From positions 1-54,272 of the forward strand of contig NZ_JAHPIV010000021.1 of the NCBI RefSeq assembly GCF_019039105.1: a DNA stretch of 54,272 nucleotides, given 5' to 3'. Positions 53,409 to 54,272 of the stretch are shown here, piece after piece. The notes below the pieces were generated by a model. It saw nothing but the letters and a program-made list of their open reading frames with translations, was not told the origin of the DNA and searched no databases. A program made the translations under genes and the position numbers. Numbering within the stretch: position 1 is the stretch's first letter; every line of letters starts with the position of its first letter. This DNA comes from Desertibacillus haloalkaliphilus (lineage in GTDB: Bacteria; Bacillota; Bacilli; Bacillales; KJ1-10-99).

Positions 53409-53438
53409 AAAGAAGATAGCCTTTTGGCTATCTTCTTT
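53409..53438 (+). terminator. Rho-independent terminator after glucosaminidase gene
   Basis: AAAGAAGATAGCC and GGCTATCTTCTTT form a 13-bp stem with a four-T loop. Confidence 0.9.
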
Positions 53439-53447
53439 GCATTTTAT

Positions 53448-54272
53448 GGTTCTAAATCAAATGTTGGGGTAGGCTATGTGCCTACTCCCTACCCTATATG
53501 ACTTTGAATTCCTTTCCATTGATGATGGAGTAAAACCCTCATCCTAAAACGATCATATCTGCGAAACCCAAATGCATTACGCTTAATTACCTTTGTTTGA
53601 TTGTTCAACCCTTCCACAAAACCATTTGAATAACCGAACGCAAAGCTATTGAAGATTTCTGACTGCCAATTTTTAAATGTTTCGATGGCAGAACGAAACG
53701 CATCAATACCAGAAGCCTCAACCTTCTCATAATACTTATAAAGACCTTCTTTGACGGAAATCATATCTGTAGACCCTTTTTGCTTGGCCATTTCAAACCA
53801 TTCACAATAAGCTTCTTTAAGCTCGTAAGCTTGTTTCAGCTCCTTAGACATGGAAAGGTACCTCTCTAAATACCACTGTTGCTTCTTCGATAAATCTCTC
53901 TTTCTCTTATTAAAGACATGTTTCATTTGCTTACATTTCTTTTCTATCATAATCGTGAAATTCTTTTTGAGCTTGTCTACGAACCTTTTCTAATGCCCAA
54001 TAAATATAACGACAAAAATGGAACCGGTCCGCGATGATGATCGGCTTTCCAAGAGCTTTTTTCACAGCTGATTTAAAGCTATGACTCATATCCATAACGA
54101 CTATTTCCACTTGATGACCTTTCTCCTGTAAGTATTTTTTAACGGTTTCTACTTTACGATTCGGGAGAATATCTAGCGGTCGACGGTTAACAGGATCAGC
54201 GATAATCACCTGGTATTTCCCTTCATTTGTATCACCTTTATATTCATCAATCGCAATGACAGGCGGAAGAGC
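53448..54272 (-). mobile_element. ISL3-family insertion sequence, truncated by the window end
   Basis: The transposase frame reaches the window end. A candidate terminal repeat starts GGTTCTAAATCAAATGTTGG at 53448, similar in shape to ISL3-family ends that begin GG. The other end and the target duplication are outside or not visible. Confidence 0.7.
53489..54272 (-). pseudogene. ISL3-family transposase, frameshifted and partial
   Basis: Reading from the window edge the frame encodes AIDEYKGDT and IIADPVNRRPLDILPNRK, VVMDMSHSFKSAVKKALGKP (DDE transposase residues), ADRFHFCRYIYWALEKVRRQ. It then stops near 53931, and the rest of the protein (KKCKQMKHVFNKRKRDLSKK ... FGYSNGFVEGLNNQTKVIKR ... 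GFRRYDRFRMRVLLHH) continues in the +1 frame. The break is around AGAAAAGAAATG, an A-rich run, and needs a +1 shift, so it is most likely a one-base insertion. The catalytic Glu is in the second part (FVEGLNNQ). Not functional as read. Confidence 0.85.

Noticed and set aside
53931-53950. Programmed frameshift in the transposase
   Set aside because: Joining the two frames needs a +1 step, while IS elements use -1 slippage on A-rich sites, and ISL3 transposases are normally a single frame. A one-base insertion is simpler.

Overview
The window looks like low-GC Gram-positive (Bacillaceae) chromosome. Supporting signs are strong AGGAGG-type ribosome sites, TTG and GTG starts, sporulation-type kinase sequence, CcpA/FNR/Spo0A-like sites, a CopZ-CopA pair and SLH-anchored wall proteins. 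The SLH protein and the repeat families suggest an alkaliphilic or halotolerant Alkalihalobacillus-like bacterium; that is inference. Almost all of the first 23 kb is on the minus strand.

1-16 kb is a large reactive-sulfur (persulfide/sulfite) island. It has two partly duplicated modules of TusA, TusA-rhodanese, rhodanese-metallo-beta-lactamase (persulfide dioxygenase type) and DsrE proteins, at 94-3324 and 5866-8236. It also holds a SulP anion permease with a DUF302 protein, a CoA-disulfide reductase-rhodanese-TusA fusion, a TauE/SafE exporter, another TusA, and a CsoR-family repressor with the Cys31/Cys60 signature of the persulfide sensor CstR. Eleven copies of a 16-bp ATAC-N8-GTAT operator lie at its promoters, several inside the 17-bp spacer of near-consensus sigma-A promoters. 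One such promoter reads into a gene-less, highly structured 250-nt stretch that ends in a terminator (11536-11790), a candidate persulfide-induced RNA. A four-gene operon (Lgt-like membrane protein, TlpA/ResA thioredoxin, response regulator, histidine kinase) is embedded at 8.4-11.4 kb.

16-29 kb: a tandem array of 52-bp hairpin units; a large secreted M14 carboxypeptidase with three SLH domains; a split PEP-synthase/rifampin-phosphotransferase-like enzyme with an MFS exporter; a chemoreceptor; a DUF488 protein; and a stand-alone BMP-type lipoprotein followed by a second chemoreceptor. 29-35 kb is copper and redox: CopZ, CopA, a two-component system, a small secreted His/Cys/Met-tailed peptide and a truncated haemoglobin.

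35-48 kb is catabolic: two SDR dehydrogenases with a divergent TetR regulator and a CcpA-like site; a protein carrying a stand-alone DnaA domain-I-like module; two M20 amidohydrolases with a membrane protein; a GH3 glycosidase with a divergent AraC regulator; a cytosine-deaminase-like amidohydrolase; and an MBL hydrolase. A palindrome family built on GGTGCC(A/T)GGCACC is confined to 34.7-46.0 kb.

48.5-51.4 kb is the most interesting locus: an Agr-like peptide-signalling operon (soluble sporulation-type histidine kinase, AgrC-shaped receptor, AgrB peptidase, and an unlisted 40-residue AgrD with Ser in place of the thiolactone Cys). The receptor has lost its phospho-accepting His and its ATP-binding N box, no AgrA-type regulator is present, and Spo0A-box and sigma-H-like sequences lie upstream. 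This suggests a quorum signal feeding the Spo0 phosphorelay through a pseudokinase receptor. The window ends with a LysM glucosaminidase and a frameshifted ISL3-family transposase.
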